A DNA stretch of 15,955 nt from an uncultured Lactobacillus sp. (GTDB lineage: Bacteria; Bacillota; Bacilli; Lactobacillales; Lactobacillaceae). How positions within the stretch are numbered: the stretch's first letter is position 1; each line of letters opens with the position of its first letter. Both the position numbers and the translations under genes were made by a program. The notes below the pieces were generated by a model. The model did not search any database. It had not been told where the DNA came from and saw only the letters and a program-made list of their open reading frames with translations. This document shows positions 15,401 to 15,955 of the stretch, piece by piece. The DNA lies in NCBI GenBank assembly GCA_910587695.1, contig CAJUNC010000002.1:177306-193260 (forward strand), in the 5' to 3' direction.

Positions 15401-15955
15401 CGGGTCAAATGGTATCGGCTGATAGTGTGAATAGTCACACGTTCGTACCGACATATACCGTTGATCAAGTGACAAAAGAAAATGTCGGCGAACCAAGTTG
15501 GGCACCTGAAACAGCAGAATTTAGTGCAGTTACGAGCCCAACAGTCAGCGGATATACAAGTGATCAGCCAGTCGTTGAAAAAATGACGATCACACCAAGT
15601 TCAAAGGATAACGTAGTAACTGTTTACTATGATGCCAATGAACAGCGTTTGACTTATACAGTGATCGATGATGGCGACAATGGTAAAGTTTTAGCCAATG
15701 ACGAGCTTTTAGCGACAGGAGACAGTGAAAGCATCGTAGGTGATAAAGTTTCAACGGACTACCAAGCACTCATCCAAAGCTACTTGGATAAAGGCTATAT
15801 CTTAGTGAGTGCAGATGCTTTACCGGCAAACTTTGATAATAACGACGCAGTCGATCAAAATGTGGTGCTCCATTTAGCCCACGGGACAAAAGAAGTCACA
15901 GGTACACCAAAGACAGTGACGCAAACCGTGACCTATGTTTACGGTAACGGACCAA
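9406..15955 (+). CDS. Giant mucin-binding surface adhesin (MucBP / Mub B2-like repeats), 3' partial
   Basis: Cell-surface protein predicted to bind mucus glycans; the frame stays open for 2183 codons and runs off the window. The signal peptide is the KxYKxGKxW type with the Gly replaced by Lys (K20-L-Y-K-R-K-K-T-W28), a hydrophobic core (29-45), and likely cleavage at ALA-D (48/49). Residues 49 to about 165 are a Thr/Ser/Glu-rich stalk. Residues 165 to about 1220 are beta-rich and unrecognised. From 1226: a MucBP-like domain (1226-1312, VKFVDQAGAPI...ITGYKFVEN...VYQ), two diverged related units (about 1360-1530), then alternating MucBP-type (IQKLNYKVIDDQTG) and Mub B2-type units, the latter starting near residues 1610, 1794, 1974 and 2159 with a (H)GT..V...TVTYVYG start and a W-x-P...T-S-P-x-x-x-G-Y core. 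Related proteins end in LPXTG for sortase anchoring; that end lies outside. Codon use looks somewhat more GC-rich than its neighbours. Confidence 0.93.
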   Translation, partial: MRKTKMRLAKYTSEEKRHYKLYKRKKTWVIAGITMFSSAVLLQVPALADEVTTLTLGESTTAQGTIQTDDKTLSGAPTTDQTTQETLATDQTSVEKETTSIAESNEVIDTSTTKTEPESIQTKEETTTNTQIEQPSEATQTQAVASTSSFRSVAATSNESTQSGEEAIHVTTVSQENSGTLDKTTAADGSTEYTFTTDNTSPNRGRLSMTVEYTGQNGDTFSMIVKPNATKGGILEAAGNLDATGSPQKTALGDGSYKYTWTITNAADNTNVTVKQTIKPINFFAEVIQNGAEPYPPYLNSIADDGMTVSGDNYQISFLINDVPAPTSTNVKITLDKRLLPAGAKVETKADAYKDNTTTNVTTDTNYLYQVEILDGNVVANVPTTVRGLAQVKVPVPEHFVLDATETNKYLMHTGDPYLNGNLQVTQPGGEGTPIILTATKPIVFTTTSAKLSFIGHYTSTQTTGKSEAPSGWVDLGDGQRKYFGTVNIDTGEALDPSGLSPEAKGFDQNVLAKDDPSVHENFGLIIHYSNSEQSNNRDVVLVSDYNSVKNSGTTVSDQKIDPVERPILDNGDKAAPVLYAVGLTANGLTEFTPTYHFEFPDEITTTGITLPINNVTNDHADFKSYNPAQTGYTVVVTGSDGSQIMQHLQAGEHYDPLTGQIDHFGEFRMGKKLASGVKITAYDVTPDVKYYANALQNSVNGTNGASALNDINSGMINILGYLNSKAQVGQTYSSKIQVESENKRLTTAFQVNVSEPKKLPLQGYEWPSTGSETYVKKPGDEFSMGLQTMGSVSTPSKGTNLDAGGVLVGKGNGTATDLPGHALAVEYGTIREPIVYLTVPEQTVLTNFAKSDKFYQVTYDKKYQNPVTPEPKIIQKQNINGQTVVILDWTGTGFELKPQMKVLFNLKVAPDAVNGFDVGRTTVDMYAYTEPGKEPALYTAAYLEKNGISTDGLQVYKANVNNTNNTSWIQLGGDTSKTELPASLQTQIQFSDGTIAKTTMTDTGSNTIQFRIVATEEVKPAPLIQGTKNYSLSDKGSNYPAKDYLEKDGQKQGLQTLQFGMVNNLANALNNVISVMNLPQAGVVDSNNPNASAQAFTLNISGAGKLALDSTNNHLHDAHTLYYATQTAVLSADGKTLTFADGTTWMSGQPIPSTLLTADQVTDWSTIKSLVLDIPTLSMGNKIIYHFDAYSPTSETNMGKQVTLRQVGGYTGQKALVVGTITDSYGAYATVKFVDQAGAPINGYPDLVGKATLNEATGEYELENSYLLGEVGKALSLPAPPTITGYKFVENQYSSTVFKADGSTVITRVYQVDQARLFENSLQGKLLDQATGDPQAGMTQATPTGTSEIKFTVTDEQLKRPGYTYKITIVDQNGTPLTNKVYDSLAKALEEQGIFDDKIDNQGVTQNFIVTYTADFQKAVIISDNDPSKQIPTSEAEATTAPYFHDGKTDGLMFYDQAGAPLVSDAMFARTGYRYTVIAPDGKTYSDFAAALATKLRFDNTDNPGNSDSEVQVYRVVYAEDIQKLLVTIIDDQGKLNDDGSYTSTTLVNNEFLGQGLAGSAPSEETSQKYADMIENYLAQGYVLVSKEELPTYDQDETADQVVTVHLKHGTTTQEKTVKLTQMVTYKYKDGVHAEENAAPTYTKEYSFTATETVDQITNKVIQTKWSGPQMTTVVTSPVIAGYKADKSEVAAMQVSHETEETALQTVVYYTPNIQKLNYKVIDDQTGTEIVVATLLAQGGSETDIPESVQTEYATKIADLQKQGYVIVSQDDLPLVFDTDDASDQLVVVHVKHGTKEVTGTPKTVTQTVTYVYGNGPKKGQPVTEAQVKEYVFTSTDTIDTVTGAILSTVWSPAQTTEVIQSPTITGYTPDRNEISGQTITHDSEDLSTVVTYTAGDQTVKVHYIDVYGGANKELTDQLQTITGKAGSAYTNTLWDYAQAGYELVSAQPEASAGNFDEDPDADQEHYVYLTHALKQVVGTPVTVSQTINYVYRTGPKAGQMVSADSVNSHTFVPTYTVDQVTKENVGEPSWAPETAEFSAVTSPTVSGYTSDQPVVEKMTITPSSKDNVVTVYYDANEQRLTYTVIDDGDNGKVLANDELLATGDSESIVGDKVSTDYQALIQSYLDKGYILVSADALPANFDNNDAVDQNVVLHLAHGTKEVTGTPKTVTQTVTYVYGNGP
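13969..15955 (+). repeat. Alternating MucBP-type and Mub B2-type repeats in the adhesin
   Basis: MucBP-type units lie at about 13969-14232, 14545-14784, 15097-15324 and 15637-15879. B2-type units lie at about 14233-14538, 14785-15090, 15325-15633 and from 15880. Pairs two units apart are most alike: 14785-14860 and 15880-15955 (76 nt, 1095 bp apart) differ at one silent position. The true period is therefore a two-pair super-repeat of 365 residues, and the window stops inside the second copy. Confidence 0.85.

Overview
This window looks like a surface-protein and exoenzyme region of a Gram-positive lactic acid bacterium, most likely a host-associated member of the Lactobacillaceae (Ligilactobacillus would fit; the genus is a guess). 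The signs are AT-rich DNA, a GH70 glucansucrase, a KxYKxGKxW-type signal peptide, Mub/MucBP mucin-binding repeats and an ISL3-type transposase remnant. There are only three real genes, all on the + strand and all very large. Two of them run off the ends of the window.

Layout: (1) 1-3908 is the 3' part of a GH70 glucansucrase: tandem 65-residue YG-type glucan-binding repeats, then the circularly permuted catalytic barrel with all four GH70 motifs, then a short C-terminal repeat tail. (2) 3909-4224 is intergenic. It holds a strong rho-independent terminator nested in a 202-bp segment bounded by imperfect inverted repeats, then the promoter and ribosome binding site of the next gene. (3) 4225-8787 is a complete 1520-residue secreted endo-beta-1,4-galactanase (GH53), which carries the same 65-residue repeat type at its N-terminus, an unrecognised domain that is faintly CAP-like, and two copies of a ~110-130 residue module flanking the catalytic domain. 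(4) 8788-9405 is intergenic: a terminator, the decayed 3' end of an ISL3-family transposase, a 44-nt palindrome, a doubtful tiny membrane ORF, and a good sigma-A-type promoter. (5) 9406-15955 is the 5' part (2183 full codons) of a giant mucin-binding adhesin, still open at the window edge.

How they may work together: the glucansucrase would build alpha-glucan from sucrose outside the cell. The galactanase has no sorting signal but has nearly the same repeat module, so it could be held on the same glucan or cell-wall ligand and release galacto-oligosaccharides from pectic galactan. The adhesin would attach the cell to mucus. Each gene appears to have its own transcription signals, so this is a functional neighbourhood rather than an operon. 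Sharing of the repeat module between two unrelated enzymes is the most notable point. Both window ends fall inside repeats, so copy numbers should be treated with caution.
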